64,000 bases of DNA. Source: Camillea tinctor. Its lineage: Eukaryota; Ascomycota; Sordariomycetes; Xylariales; Xylariaceae. Location: positions 62,001 to 126,000 of the forward strand of contig MU394059.1 of assembly GCA_022578605.1 (NCBI GenBank). The letters run 5' to 3'. Positions 1 through 12,596 of the stretch are shown piece after piece. Below the pieces are notes generated by a model. It was not told where the DNA came from. It saw only the letters and a list, made by a program, of their open reading frames with translations, and did no database searches. A program made the translations under genes and the position numbers. Each line of letters begins with the position of its first letter. Position 1 is the first letter of the stretch.

Positions 1-56
1 GGGTAATATGACCGCACCCGTGGCAACCCTAACTACAACCCTGTTTTCTCTTTCAG

Positions 57-457
57 CGTCGTTGAAACGCCTGAAGCTCGACAAAGTGGCTCTCTCCATC
101 CTGGAGACAGACCACGAATTGGATAATAACCCGGAAAGTCCGAATGCTTGGTCTTCTCTTTTCGAAGGCATATACAACTTCCTCAGCTTAGAGGAACTGT
201 CGGTTTCTGCTCTTGAGCATCATACTGTTAAATGCGAAAAGGAGAATGGAAGACATCCCGTCGCCTTCTTATCATCAAATTTTGGCGTTCAGTCGAGCGC
301 GGCTAGTGGCATGTTGAGCACCTGGTCCCATTCAGGGAGCACCTTTACGATGAAGAAATTCCTCAGAGAGATGTCCGCAAAAACCATTATCATATGTTCA
401 ACCTGCAAGCGGAAAAACCATGCGTACTGGTCTGTTGAAGAAAGTATTACTGCTTAA
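57..457 (+). CDS. F-box/LRR-like protein, 3' end only (5' cut by window edge)
   Basis: This is the last exon of a gene that begins left of the window. Bases 3-56 look like an intron: GTAATA donor at 3, CTAAC branch near 30, pyrimidine-rich TTTCAG ending at 56. Coding starts at 57 in phase 1, so the ATG at 8 is intronic. The exon encodes about 133 residues. The first part, SLKRLKLDKVALS followed by an acidic loop and LEELSVSALEHHT, has the leucine spacing of the C-terminal region of fungal F-box proteins, which act as substrate adaptors of SCF ubiquitin ligases. A CSTCKRK stretch lies near the end; the stop is at 455-457. No F-box motif is visible because the N-terminus is missing, so the family call is an inference. 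Confidence 0.5.
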
Positions 458-3400
458 AGAATGAGACCTAGTATTAGGTAGATTTCATTTTGTATCGCTT
501 TTCTGATGGAGAGAGAAAGGAAACACAGCCCCCTCCCCCCTCCCCCCCTACCTGGTTTCATAAACTTGTGCAGTTTGAATCACCGAATCAACACGAGACC
601 TTTTAATTACCGGGGCGGTTTACGGTGTCAAAATTAGGTATACGTCAAGAATGAGATTTGCTGCTCACCTGCAGTTCTGCGCGTCACCAAAACCCCGGCC
701 AATGGCGGTTACCAGAGCGGATATTATGCAAATCAACTCTGCATGAGCTGGGTCACCGGGACCCCCAGAACTTTCCAACATACATTCATTCTTCCCCTTT
801 CTGGTGCTAGCTCCCATCTTTTTGGTTCTCCCCAGTTCCAGGATAGGCTAAACATGACTTGCGATGCGCGCGTATATTACCTACTTCATGCCAGAGCACA
901 GGGACCCTGGGAAGTACCACGCGCAGCATCTCCCCCTCCCCTCCCTCCCCCCCTCAACTCTCCTTGGTCTTATTCAAGATGGATGATAGGTACTCCCTTG
1001 GAAGGACAAAAGGAAAACTACACCGAATACTGCGTTCCAAAGAGATGGAAAGAAAATAGGATTGGTATCTACCTATCAACAGGTAGATTACGATGCATCA
1101 GTCAGAACTCACAACATGTCCCCCTCTCTGCGTGTGCTTTGAACTACGCCTCGAGCCTACTGCTTCATGTTGACTAATGCTACCAATTGCATGTTTCCTT
1201 TTAGATTTTGATCAAACCAACAGCCCAACTAACACATTCACATCTCCGATCTCATTAGACGACGTTGCAATCTCATCAGCTTGATAATTGGAAACTAACT
1301 CAACCTACTGATATGTAGAAACCACGTAACCTATATAGGTAGGCAACTCGCAGTATAATTTATTTCGTAGCCAGGCTGCAAATCGTGATTTGGACTCGAT
1401 ACCGGTTCCCCTCAAATCTACCCATCTCCCTACCTGTGTAGATGCTCACGCAGCCTACCACACAACGGTCGTATGAGCTCTCCCCTCCCTCCGCCACTCT
1501 TACTCGTTAGCTTCCTCACGCTAGTGCATCAACAATGCAACTACGTTCCGTCTTTTCACGTAATGCACTACCTTGAGATGCCGCACCGAAGGTCTAGTTA
1601 ATACGGCCCGACAATATGTCGTTAGTAGTAGAAGCCGACCGCAGAAATATATATATGGGTACGGGGTTGACACCGCAGACCCGATGCTATGGATTCGAGT
1701 ATTTTCTGCATACGTGGTTAAGCTTGGCGCCCGGAGGCGACCAGCATGTATTGCTGGTACCGAGGTTTAAGACCTATTTTCCCTTCTGACAGACTGCGAC
1801 GAAATACTGTGAGGGATTAACAGTAACAATAAGCAGCAAGGGGTCATTGGTTGAAATGCAGCTATTGTTAATATTGAAGTTGACTCGTGGTAGGGACAAG
1901 GAGAACCATCGTGGTGTCTCTCACTTGGTGTGAATGCCGCTATGCGCTCTCCCTCGCCGAATACCCTTCTCATCGGGTCCCTGAAGAGAGCTTGTCACCC
2001 TCTTATACGCCTATGCTCCTTTCCATATCTCTCTGTTTACGTACTAACACCACTCCATTCCGGCATAGTCACTAGGCGACGGCCCCTTATCGTGGTTTAT
2101 TTCCAAGTGCAGCTACCCATACGACTTTTGCCTTCCTATCCCGATCTGATGGGTTCAGTCTGCCTACCCCGGCATGTCTTGAGGTGTCGTATCGAGAGAA
2201 CCAGGATCCAATACCGATGAGAAAGGAACTGTGATCACTAGCTGGCGCCTTGATCCGCTCGCAATATGTTCTCAGTGGTTTGATTAGCCTCGTGTACCTA
2301 TCCATAATCACATCGCACATATCATCGCCTAGCTTTTAGAGCAAGCGATGGCGGTGCCTGATTCCCCTGGTCCGCACCGATCCTGGCTACCCGGATTGCT
2401 TGTGTGTTGCGATTTTCTTCCACCCCGCGAACCTTGGTGCTGGATTTAGGTATTATAGGATACCGAGCAGAAGTATCGAAATGCCAACACAGTCGTTAGT
2501 GGAGCAGGGGGGCAAGTGGTGGTAATGGTGTCGGTCTTATAAGCCAGTCTGGGTATTAACATAGCAAGTTGGAGAGTAATAGGTTTGGATACATTAGCGA
2601 AGCGAGAAAGAAGAGATCAGGAGTGCTCAACGGAGCAGGGTAGGTTATTGCTGTGTGATGGGTCGCTGCGTAAGCGAGCGATATGGGGAAAAGAGAGTCG
2701 GAGGAGGGGAATACATACGAGACCAATCAACTCAGTCTAACTGACTGATCGACCGACTAGTCAGAAGGAGACAAGTCGATATGTTGTCTGTTTCATCGGC
2801 ATTTGGTAGGTCTCTGGTGCACGTTGATTTCGGTGGTTTGGCTGTTATCTATACCTACCCACATAGGTACCTCCCTATTCGCGAAGCTCATGATAGGGGA
2901 TATCCACCTACGTATACCAATCTATTAACCTACACCAATTCATCCAGCTTCTTCGTCGTGTCGCCTATTCCCAACGAGTTCCATCCTCCGAATTAGATCT
3001 AGATCGGCCCTACTCGGTCCTGCGTGCGTGCCTAAAAGAAGAAGAAGAAAAAACAATTTTCTTCACGGCTTATCGCCCGGCGCGTAACCTATTCTATCTC
3101 ATCCATTCATTCGCTCGCTGTTCCGCCCCGCCTTCCCCCCTCCGTCCACTGCTGTCGTGACACGGATCACATAAATGCCCCGTCGTCGTCGTCGTCGGAT
3201 CCGGGCCCCGGATCATCCATCACATCATCACCTAGCGGAAAAGCCACTACGCTTTCCTTTACCACATAGAGGTTCGTGCGGGAAGGGGATAGGAGCGCGG
3301 GAGAGAATACCCACGATGCGAGAACCCCTAGATGCTAGCTACTGGTGACACGTCAAGCACGCACATGACCCCTCCCCCCACCGACGAGACGATGACGAGG

Positions 3401-4166
3401 AGGGGACTTGGGTATCGAACCTTAGACTTCTTTTTGGAGGGGTTTTCTTTTCTAGATAGCCCAGGTTCAAGGGGTATTTAATGACGAGAGAAGGCCGTGG
3501 TTTCCTTGTTCCTTTTCTTCCCTCCCTTACCATCCCATTGTTTTTCCTTCTGGTGTTAACGGCGTTGTACTGGGTTTGCTTTTACTTCGGGTTTCAATTG
3601 GAATATTGTTATAGATTGCCCACCATCTTTATATTCCAAATCATAAAAACAACTTTGATTTTTTTAGGGGGTGTTGGGAAAGGCGTCTGGCGTTGTTGCT
3701 TTCTCTTTCTTATTTCACCTTCGATTTCAAATTCTTTCTTCTTTCTTCTTTTCTTAATGCCTTTTATGTTGTGTATACAATTTTTTAAAACAAGATTGAA
3801 TACCTTTTTTCCCTTTTCGTGTACACAACCTTTCTCTCTCTTTCTCTATTTTCGGAGCTCGGGTAGAGGACAAGGGGTTTGGGAATGGAGTTTTCACTTC
3901 TTTTCCGTGGACGTTGGTTCGCCAACGACCACAACCACTCTTTTTTTTCGTTTTTGTTTTTGTTTTCTCATTGTATGCTTCGAGGTTCTCGGGGCTATGA
4001 AGAGGGAATCAAAAACAAGAGACATGTACAGTAGGTAATTTCTTTTCGTGTCTACCAGTGTTCTATATAATACACTAAGCATACAACCTAACCGCTTCTA
4101 ATACACATTAATTGAGTCTTGACCGATGACATATTATCTCTCTAGAGGCTTTGTTATAATGCAGCT
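458..4166. other. 3.7-kb stretch without a supported gene
   Basis: No open frame here has a recognisable domain, and frames are short on both strands. The stretch holds C-rich tracts (about 530-550 and 935-955), a CGT microsatellite (about 3181-3196), CT-rich runs and a T-rich segment (about 3520-3990) that translates into an artificial Phe-rich peptide. It could carry untranslated or regulatory RNA, but nothing in the sequence proves it. Confidence 0.6.
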
Positions 4167-5859
4167 CTAGCCTAGCTCGATAATGACCATATCTGTATGG
4201 GGATGTGCTCGCTTGCCCGCTTGGTAGAGCAATCTCATTATCGCATCGTAAGGCTGCCATTCACGAACACCACAGAATATGAGGCGTCTGCATTTCTTGT
4301 CTTCGTCGTCCCCAATCCAACCCCACTGACTGTTGGTGGTATTCGGCGCTAGGTAGATGATTTTCCACTCCCACGTCCAATTATAGTGTACATCATCACT
4401 TGCGGTGTCGTCCCTATCGGTCAGATCTCTCTGGGGCATGAAGGTGAGAGACGATTCCTCGAGCTCAGGCATCCACATTAAGGCTCTAGCCCAACTTTCG
4501 ATAAGAGGATTGATGGTTTCGCTGACCGGTTCGGTTCGTGGTAATCTGTCTAAACGAGGTATAGACTGTGTCTTAATCCCCCAGGCTTTCTCGGTTTCCA
4601 TTAACCTCTTGCACTCCTCTTTGGACGAGAGCAATGGGAATTTCATGTCTACTGATTCTTGAAGTTGGACACCGTATTCAGTCTCAAAAAAGGGCATAAA
4701 GTACCACCACTGTAACAAATAGTATTAGTAATTTGCATGATTTAATTGACTTATTCTCTCTCCCAACGCTGTTTAGCGAGTCGAAGGTCACGGTCATAAC
4801 AGGCAAATATGACTCCTTGGTACAAACCAAAGCAGGGGCGTAAGTGACAAAATTACTCACGCTTGACGGGGTATAACGCTCTAGGCTCACATTCAGCCGC
4901 TTCAGCTTTGAGTGTTTCAGAGTGGAGCGGTATCCCTTGAACTCAGGTTCGCTCCGATGTGGCCAAAACAGTGTTCCATCGAAATTCCCCTGAAGCTCTA
5001 GTGACTCGAGGCCCCGAGACCAGCGACGCAGCGTGGAGCCTAGGTAATCATACGTCCCATCCCAAACGAACCGGGGCATGGGCATGAGCTGATTAATGGG
5101 TCCACCGTCTGATACCAAGAAAAGGCGCACCTTCGTGACCCTTTTTAACGCTTCGGTATGCTCATTAATCGCGTCAGCAAGTGATCTGCGATCACGTTCA
5201 GCTAGCTCGCTGTAAACGAATTCCCTGGCGTTGAAAACCAGGTTCATGGCCTTAAGGTGAGGCAGCCTCGTTGCGATATCGATTATGGTTCGCGGATCCA
5301 AGAAGTGTGCGGTCCGAAAAAGCGTCAAGACTGATACATTGGGTAATAACGGGAGCTGCTCTGGCTTCACCAGGAGCTTGATGCGAGACCGCTGGAAACG
5401 TCGCCACACGAACTGCTTCCCGATGAATGCATCGGACGGCGAGACAATGTTCTGGATACATAGATGTATACCCCTTGGCAATTGCTCTTGAGGCTGCAGG
5501 ACACGGAAAAGCTGTTTGATCGCGAGAGTGAAAGCTTCGTCGTTGACGTGTCTCTCTTCAGGTTGCTCAAACGCAGAAAAGAGAACCTGCTTTGCCCGGG
5601 GGAGAATGATTTGGTACCGGATCTCTCGCAGGTAGGATCGGCGCCGGGGATCGAGGACATGGCGCAGGTTACGAAGTTGAGTGTTATCGCTGCTGGCGGT
5701 GAGCCTATCGAAAGTATGCCACTCAATGGCAAGCTGGAATTGTCGCGAGACACTAGCGCATCTTGGAAAGTAGTTTCGCGCTTCTTCGTTGAAGCTAGGG
5801 TAGTTCCTGGGGAGAAAAGAGACGATATGGTCAATTATCTCTTGTGGTAGTGCGACCAT
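4167..5859 (-). CDS. F-box domain protein, two exons
   Basis: Predicted 544-residue F-box protein, probably a substrate-recognition subunit of an SCF-type ubiquitin ligase. Exon 1 is 5859-4768 and exon 2 is 4709-4167. The 58-nt intron (4767-4710) starts GTTGGG, a weak donor, has a TACTAAT-like branch and ends TTACAG; both sides are phase 0 and the joined reading is NSWWYFMPFF. The N-terminus MVALPQEIIDHIVSFLP is a classic F-box start (LP-E----I---L), followed by SVSRQFQLAIEWHTFDRL. The middle is LRR-like (LKRLNVSLERY, LESLELQGNF). The C-terminal exon has the WTWEWKIIYLAP type of block seen in many fungal F-box proteins of unknown target. The ATG at 5859 directly precedes the F-box. The substrate cannot be told from sequence. 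Confidence 0.85.
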
Positions 5860-6563
5860 CTTGGGCTTCTCAGTGGGAAAGCCTGGCTAGCAATGCTGGT
5901 AAAGTGATGATGGCAGCTACAGAGAGAAAGTGAGCGAAAGAGAAAGAGAGAGAGTTTTCTGCAGCATCAAATTAATCCCATGGCCAATTTGAACTGGGGT
6001 AAACATGTTCTATTGTTTGAAAATTAGTGAATGCAAAAGCATTGTCAATAAGTTTGCTGTCATATATTACCGGTTGCCCCGGTACTGTCCTCTTATAAAA
6101 TCCCAACATGGTAGTCAGTAACTGGGGAGAAGTTTCCTTTTTTCCGTTTCCTCTCTGTTTCTTTCTTTCTTTTGTTATTTTACCTTATGAAGTAGGTGAG
6201 TCTGCCCTTAGGTGACATATGTAAGTAAGTGCTTCTGGAGAATAGTCTTCTGAACCATAGATAATAAATAAATATTAATTGCAAGCTCGTGCGGTCTAAT
6301 ATGTGAGAACGATATGGCGAATTCAGCCAAGAGGCGTTCAAAGATGAAAATAATATCTACCGAGGTTAGGTACCTGGGTAGACATGGGATAATTAGTAAC
6401 TTTATTTACATATATTATTTCTATCGTATTTACAATCTTTTCTCATAGACTCCGTAGAGCACTCATAGCAATACTAAACAGAAAAGGAAAAAGAAAAAGA
6501 AAAAGAAAAGACCTTGGCTCGCGAAACGGACTTCGTACCGAGAATAATCAATATGAACATGAC
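5860..6563. other. 704-bp intergenic region between two minus-strand genes
   Basis: It holds the promoter of the F-box gene (right of 5859) and the 3' flank of the histidine-phosphatase gene. Visible features are a GAGAAAG-rich purine run near 5920-5955 and an A-rich AAAAAG microsatellite at about 6480-6507. No open frame is supported. Confidence 0.6.
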
Positions 6564-7267
6564 TTAGCCGTCCAACCCAGGGCAGTTCTCTGATGTTATC
6601 GAGGCTATCTCGGTATAGTCATAGGGGTCAGTCCAAATGAGATTGAAGTTATCCGATGGGTAGTCGTCAACATGTTTGGCACCGAGTTCTTCCGCGATAT
6701 CTTTCAGTGCATTGTGCTCCCAGCTATCAATAATGTGAGCACTATTTTTCTGCTAATTATAAAAAAAGCCCGATGCGTGAGGGCGAGAGGGTAAGACGGA
6801 TGTCGATGAACATACCAGATCAAGATATTTCCGTCGCCTTCGTAATTATTGACCACATCAGCCACACAATCCTCGTCGTCTCGACCGCATGAAATATCCA
6901 CTTCCAGGCCGAGATCAGCGGCTAGGGGCTTCACCGTGAGGTAAGGCCGTTGTCTCTTGCCATCTTTAAGCTCCGTTATAGCTTCGTCAGCGAAATAATC
7001 TAGATACTCTTTCCTTCTCCCTCTTCTGGCGTATGACCGCACTGATCACCACTTACTTGCTTTGGGTGTCTGTGCCATGATATGAGTGATGTTATACTGA
7101 GAATTGGCACCAAAAACATCTCTCAGGCATTGTGCACGCTGTTCGCCGGCGGTGCTTAGGTCGTTACTGTCGGGCTCCTTCTCGCCGTGGCGGATGAAAT
7201 AGACCGTCGGTTTTGCATTGGCGGCTGCAGCGAGCACGGAAAACAAGACGGCTCGGAGGAGATGCAT
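6564..7267 (-). CDS. secreted histidine-phosphatase (phosphoglycerate mutase-like) family protein
   Basis: Three exons: 7267-7057, 6963-6816, 6723-6564; 172 residues. Intron 1 (7056-6964, GTAAGT) joins PKA to NGKRQRPY. Intron 2 (6815-6724, GTATGT) joins NILI to CWEHN. Both joins restore strong family conservation. MHLLRAVLFSVLAAAANA is a signal peptide. It is followed by VYFIRHGEK, the RHG motif whose His (about residue 27) is the phospho-acceptor in the histidine phosphatase superfamily. WEHN supplies the expected late His. This short ascomycete subfamily has no known substrate; general phosphatase chemistry is inferred. The ATG at 7267 is chosen because it starts the signal peptide; an in-frame extension upstream lacks an ATG. 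Confidence 0.85.
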
Positions 7268-8987
7268 TGTAACGAGCAGTGGCAAACCGTTTAGTTGTGT
7301 AAGTGGATATGGCGAAGTTCGTGATGTAACATAAGGAGGTAAGTAATGTAAGTTATGTCAATATGTAAGTTCCCAAAAAGTAAGTATCTAGGTAGGTAAT
7401 TTGATACTTCATATTTCTTATTCCCGCTTTCAAGATCATGTACCTCCCGAGTAGGAGAAAGGTAGGTATTTATAGGTAACCCCTTATGTGCCTACCTGAC
7501 AGTACACTTAGTTCATCGCTATCGTCATGGGGTTGTTAAGGTGCTGAGTCGCTGACGCACGTGCTGTCTCGTCTGGTTCGTGATTGGCGCTCCAGCTGTC
7601 ATTCAAGGCTGTGGGCTGAGCGCGAGCTGCATCTGACACCTTCCTTCCTCGGTATATGGAACCAGACCCTGGACGGTAGGAACAGAGATCTCAACGCAAC
7701 GTTGTCGTATGATTGGCAGATCTTGTATTACTTATTGTGAACTCTAGTATATACATAACCTATCATAATTACATAATATGTAAGGGACATCTGGAAAGAA
7801 ACAACCAAATCAAGAACAAAAACACAAAAACACAAAAACACAAAAAAAGAAGAAAACGAAAACAAAAACAAAACATCAAAAAGACGCTATTTGGCCATCA
7901 TGGCCCCCGAGTTTCGTCTACTTTTATGGCACAGAATTTGAGGTCTGTGGTATACGGGTTGCACCGAGGGGGTACAAAAAGACCCTGAGGGACCCCATCT
8001 TAGTTCTCCACCATCTTTTATTGGCCCAACTCTCCCTCTTTCTCTAACAATTAAATATGTCAATATACCTAATTTCAACTATACTTTTAACCGTTTTGGT
8101 AGAGAAATGCTTTTCTTTTCTTTGGCCCTGTCAACTATAAAATACTGCTATTTTAGGTAGGTGCTTGAACCTACACTTCACTATACCCTCCAATAAGGTT
8201 GGTCGATCTCAAGATACTAACCTGATCTAATCGGGGGGATCTTCATGTACCCACTTTGATCTCCCCCCTTTTTTATCTCTCTCCAGAATTCTCTAAAACC
8301 TGACTTACAGTTAGATATCGGGTAAATAATACGAAGGTGGTGATGCGTGTGCTACCTGCCGGCCTACAATATAGAATATTTAATAGACACGATAACATGT
8401 GCTACTGCCCGCACACTCACGTCATTTGTTTGATGCACATGCTTCGTAAGGTAAGACTACGCTCCCGTGTGTCTCACCTCGTCGATGAGAGACTGAGTCA
8501 ACAGAAGCCACACGAGGTTTATATTGTTCTCCCCCCCTTTTTTCCCCTTTTACCACAAACCGACGAATTAAAGTATTATTTAAAAAGGTGACATATTCCC
8601 AGAAGTGATGGCTTCATGATTTCCCATTTTTATTATCTCGATTGTCTCATCGTTTAACGTATACATAAATCGTACATTTATAAGCGGCAAACACTACTCG
8701 AATGTTGAATGCTACCATCAACCAATCTTCTAACCTTGGCAAGCTAAACACCAAAAAACATCAAATTTGTTGGCGTCTTGTGTGTCACCAGGTAGTGCAC
8801 ATGCCCGCCAGTGTCTCAACATGACTACTGGTGTATCTAATCTGATCATTTTGTAATGGTCTCAAATCAACTACCGACCCCAACCCCTTTCGAGGAACCT
8901 GGTGTTTTACTTTCTTTTTTTAGACGGAGTCCCCGCACTTGTTTTGATCTCACCTTGGCATCTCCATTATTCAGATCGAAGCACTAG
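7268..8987. other. 1.7-kb intergenic region, no gene seen
   Basis: Contains repeated AGGTAGGTA-type motifs (7380-7490, 8150-8165) and an A-rich ACAAAAAC tandem tract at about 7815-7880. The right part is the 3' flank of the dioxygenase gene. Short open frames here show no domain and no codon structure that I recognise. Confidence 0.6.
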
Positions 8988-10072
8988 CTAGCTGCTAATA
9001 ACCACCTTGTTATGCCAACGACCGAACTCCTCACGGATTTCGTCTTGCCCAAAGTCGTGTGTGTGCTTGAGCGTACAATGATTTAGGTCATCGACGTATC
9101 CAGCTGCGATTTCAAAGCCACCCTGTTTTTCAAGAGTCCGTGTCTTCTCTTCCGCCGTCTTGGGAAACTGTATCGTCATCGGGCAGCGATACCAGTCCGC
9201 GAAGTAAATCAAATTTAGCACTTGTAGAAGAAACAGGGTATCAGTCATAGTCCCACTTTTGCCGGAGGAAAACATGGTAGGCTTTGAGAAGAGAAACGTG
9301 GGGGGTTATTGAAAAAAAAAGGGGGGGAGGGGGTAGGGGGGTTCACAGGAAGAAAAGAAAACTACTTACTGACGCGGACCTCATCATTCGTATGGTTTGG
9401 CATCCCGGCATGCCACAATCTCATATCGCGTATAATAATACCGCCCTTCTTAACCACCGGTTGAACCGGAGGTCCATGTGTCTTTCTACGAGCCTCGAGC
9501 AGATGTCCGTGAATTCCCTGCATGCCATTCTGGTCAGCAAACCGGGTGATTGCATGCGTGCCCGGCCAGCACTCCGTAGAGCCATTGTCGGGTGAGCAGT
9601 CAATCAGGACGATGTTGACCGCGATCCCGAAGCACGCGCGGGGATGCGCATAGTGCACATCGCTGTGCACGGGCTGGCGGCTCTCCCCGGGGAAGTTGGT
9701 GTTGGCCTTATGGTACCGGAGCACGGGCTTCGGCCCCATCATGGTCTTGCACACATCTAACGCGAACGGGTTGGCGTGCACGTCGGGAAGTAGGTACTCT
9801 GGGTCGGGGATCATATGCTGCAGGATGTTCTGGGCTTTGCTGTCGTAGTTGAACCAAGTACCTGGGCCGTCGCGTAGAGCTCGGGCTTCTTCGACCATGC
9901 GAGGATTCAGGAGGTCTAGGCTATCCGTTGATACAGCGCTGTCGAGAACGACAACACCGTCTTCAGAAAGAGCCACCACGGCCTTCTCTAAATTTCTCTT
10001 AGATATCTTCCTCGCTGTTCGCTCATCGGGGGTGATCTGCACATGGGATATAGAGGGGATAGGTACGGCCAT
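8988..10072 (-). CDS. phytanoyl-CoA dioxygenase (PhyH)-like Fe(II)/2-oxoglutarate oxygenase
   Basis: Two exons: 10072-9370 and 9220-8988; 311 residues. The 149-nt intron (9369-9221) uses GTAAGT and CTACAAG and joins DEVRV to MLNLIYFADWYRC in phase 1, giving an uninterrupted PhyH fold. The family hydroxylates carbon centres using Fe(II), 2-oxoglutarate and O2. The metal ligands are visible as HSD in QPVHSDVHYAH (His about 136, Asp about 138) and the distal His in RLWHAGMPNH (about 221). An Arg in NDEVRV would hold 2-oxoglutarate. The ATG at 10072 (MAVPIPSISHV) is the first in frame; codons upstream contain no ATG. It is divergent from the UNC-93-like transporter across about 600 bp, so the two may be co-regulated. 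PhyH-like enzymes often tailor fungal metabolites, but the substrate is unknown. Confidence 0.88.
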
Positions 10073-10672
10073 GTCCCTTCCTACTTGAAGAAAGTTCCGT
10101 TTTAATAAATCTAGGGATGACGGGTGATACAAAAAGATCACAAAATAATATTCGAAAACTAAGAACTTCAAATAAAGGTTATAGATTACATGTACCTCAG
10201 CTCAGAAATAGCAGTTTTGTTTACGCTGTGACACCAGCACATTCAAATTAACCTACGAATATCAGATCTACTCAAGCCCCCCGGACTTGAGGAGTTATAG
10301 TATGATGCGGGGTGCAGCGCAATATTTGCATGTAAGATAGCTGGTCTCGATAGGGTAGCCTTCATAACCCCTCACAGAATTCTGGCCATTTATCATCAAG
10401 TCTTACTATGACGGAGTTCGGTACTGATGGAGATGTCCCTATCTTGCCTGGTTCTCTCGATATATGCTTCAGCTCTCATTCGTGGATGCAGTATAGATCA
10501 CGCAGTTAGATAAGCAGATCAGTTCAAGTGCTTACCACCCTGGTGAGCCCCATCTCTAATAAAAATTTATAGATGGGTTCGAATGAAGCTTCATGATACT
10601 TCGTGGCCAGCTTCGCATTCGCTAGCTTGGCTCGTATAATCGTTTTTCGGAATTGAACCGCTATACGCTGCA
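10073..10672. promoter_or_regulatory. 600-bp divergent promoter region (dioxygenase / transporter)
   Basis: The gap separates the starts of two divergently transcribed genes and must carry both promoters. I see no unambiguous TATA box and no large repeat. Its role as a shared regulatory region is inferred from layout alone. Confidence 0.5.
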
Positions 10673-12596
10673 ATGGCTATTACAATGAGTTCAGAAGGTA
10701 TACACGAATATTGAGTGGCTTGAATTATTCGACATGCCGGGGGGGATACTTACTTAGAATATAGTAGATATTGAACAGGAAATTGCCGTCCCTCTCACCA
10801 GAAAGAGGCGCATCTTCGGTCTCCCCTTACCACGATACTCTGCCCCCATGACCCAAATCACCATCGTTGGTTTTATCTTGTTCTTGAATCCAGGGTACGT
10901 AACTGCCATCACACTGATAATAAAAGCTTAATTAACGCCCTTTCGGAATGTATAATGCCTTGGCTGGCCTAGGAGGTGCCGGCCAAGTCGATGCGACAGC
11001 CCAGAACAACGCAGGAATCGCGTTGCACACGACATTTGCTGTGGTCGGCTTCTTAGTCGGGATCGCGCACAACTTCCTGTATGGATAATACTCCCTTAGC
11101 GTAACATATGCACTGATCGCAACCTTGGAGTGGTACGAAATGGACTATGGCTATCGGAGGAATCGGATACTGCGTCTATTCAGCTGCGTTCCTGTGCTAT
11201 AATCACACGCATAATGAGCCTTTCGTCATATTCTCCGGTGCGCTTCTCGGGTTTTGCGCTGCGTTTCTGGTGAGTATCGAGATATTCACCCCATGGCCTG
11301 CTTTTGGAGCTTGAAGAGCTTTAGGGAAATCCGATGTATCAACTGCTGAGTCAATTATCGTAGTGGTGCGCGCAAGGTGTGGTCATGATGGTGAGTCCGC
11401 CGCGCCAAGACTTAAGGGGTTGCTCATAAAGTGCATATAGTCATATCCCACTGAAGCAGAAAGGGGGCGCGCTATAGCCATCACCTGGCTCCTTTTCAAC
11501 CTAGGAGCAGTGATCGGAGCTGCGGTATCGCTTGGTCAAAACTGGAGTGTCAAAGCTGGCCATGTAACAGATGGCACATACGTCGTCTTCATTGTCCTAG
11601 AAGTAGTCGGGGCTCTACTATGTTGCGTGCTTACCCCGAGCGAGAAGATAATCCGCAGCGATGGAACCAAAGTACAAAACTTAATTCACCCTGGCCTGAA
11701 GTCGGATATAGTAGGTCTATATACCACTTTGGTCACGGATCCATGGGTCATTCTACTCTTCCCGATGTTCTTCGCGTCGAACTATTTCTACACTTATCAA
11801 TTTAATGGTGAGGAACTCATTAGTAGGTCTATAGAACCTAACTAACCTATTATCTAGATGTCAACTCTTATTTCTTTTCAACCCGGACGCGAGCTTTCAA
11901 TAATCTCTGGTATTGGATCACCCAGATACTTGGGGCTGCGTGCTTTGGTGCCTTCCTGGATTGGCAAAGAATCAACCGCCGCACAAGAACATTGATGGGC
12001 TGGATGTTCTTGTTCTCCATGGTCATGGTGATTTGGGGAGGCGGGTTCGTGTTCCTCAGACAGACAGATCGTAATATTCCATCTCCGGAGATGGACGTAT
12101 TCGACAATAATTACATCTGGTATCTTTTTGTAAGTTACCCCAGTCTGACATTCATTCGGTAGCGCTGACTTCAGATTATAGCTTTACATGGCATACGCTC
12201 TCCTAGATTCCGTGTGGCAAGTATTCTGCTACTATACAATGGGAGCCATGGCGAATGATCCTCGGAAGCTAGCCTATTACTCTGGGTTCTATAAGTCGAT
12301 TCAAGCAGCTGGCGCAGCCGTAATTTCAAAGCTGGACGCAGTACGTATTTTTATCATGCCTGTTTTATTTAAGATTTCTGTATCAATAGTGAACTGTATT
12401 ACAGGATAAAGTTCCTTTCGTAGTTACCTTCGGCTCAAGCTGGGGCTTGATGGCTGGCTCTCTAGTAGTCTCTCTACCTCTCTACTTATGGCGCCTCCAC
12501 AAAATCCAGACGAAGCAAGAAAATGGGACCGAGGAAATACGGAATGATAGTCAAAGCATCAATTACAGCGCTAAACATAACGGTTTGAAGAATTAA
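10673..12596 (+). CDS. UNC-93-like MFS transporter, nine exons, one damaged splice acceptor
   Basis: Model exons: 10673-10697, 10765-10894, 10947-11078, 11131-11269, 11364-11390, 11441-11807, 11858-12129, 12182-12340, 12405-12596; 480 residues if all are joined. The product would be a multi-pass membrane protein of the fungal UNC-93/DUF895-like MFS group. Supporting blocks are VGFILFLNPG, LGGAGQVDATAQNN, MAIGGIGYCVYSAAF, the YPTEAERGRA loop, LFPMFFASNYFYTYQFN and a C-terminal PFVVTFGSSWGLMAGSLVV helix. Every intron is GT...AG except the second (10895-10946). That one must end in TTTCGG to keep the family sequence NPG-MYNALAGLGG in frame. No nearby AG rescues the frame, so the gene may be inactive or the base may be a sequencing error. 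The tiny first exon is the least certain. Confidence 0.75.

Noticed and set aside
743..1177. 144-codon plus frame
   Set aside because: It runs through C-rich simple sequence, shows no domain and has no splice or promoter support.
1573..2320. Several 60-96-codon frames on both strands
   Set aside because: They overlap each other, lack any domain and fit random open frames.
3405..3425. tRNA-like GGTTCGATACC on the minus strand
   Set aside because: The flanking bases do not pair into a T-arm and no acceptor stem or anticodon arm can be drawn.
3481..4038. 185-codon Phe-rich hydrophobic frame
   Set aside because: The hydrophobicity comes from a T-rich tract (TTC/TTT runs); no real membrane-protein pattern or conservation is seen.
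7046..7285. Longer N-terminus for the histidine-phosphatase-like protein
   Set aside because: The upstream start is not ATG; the ATG at 7267 begins a proper signal peptide.
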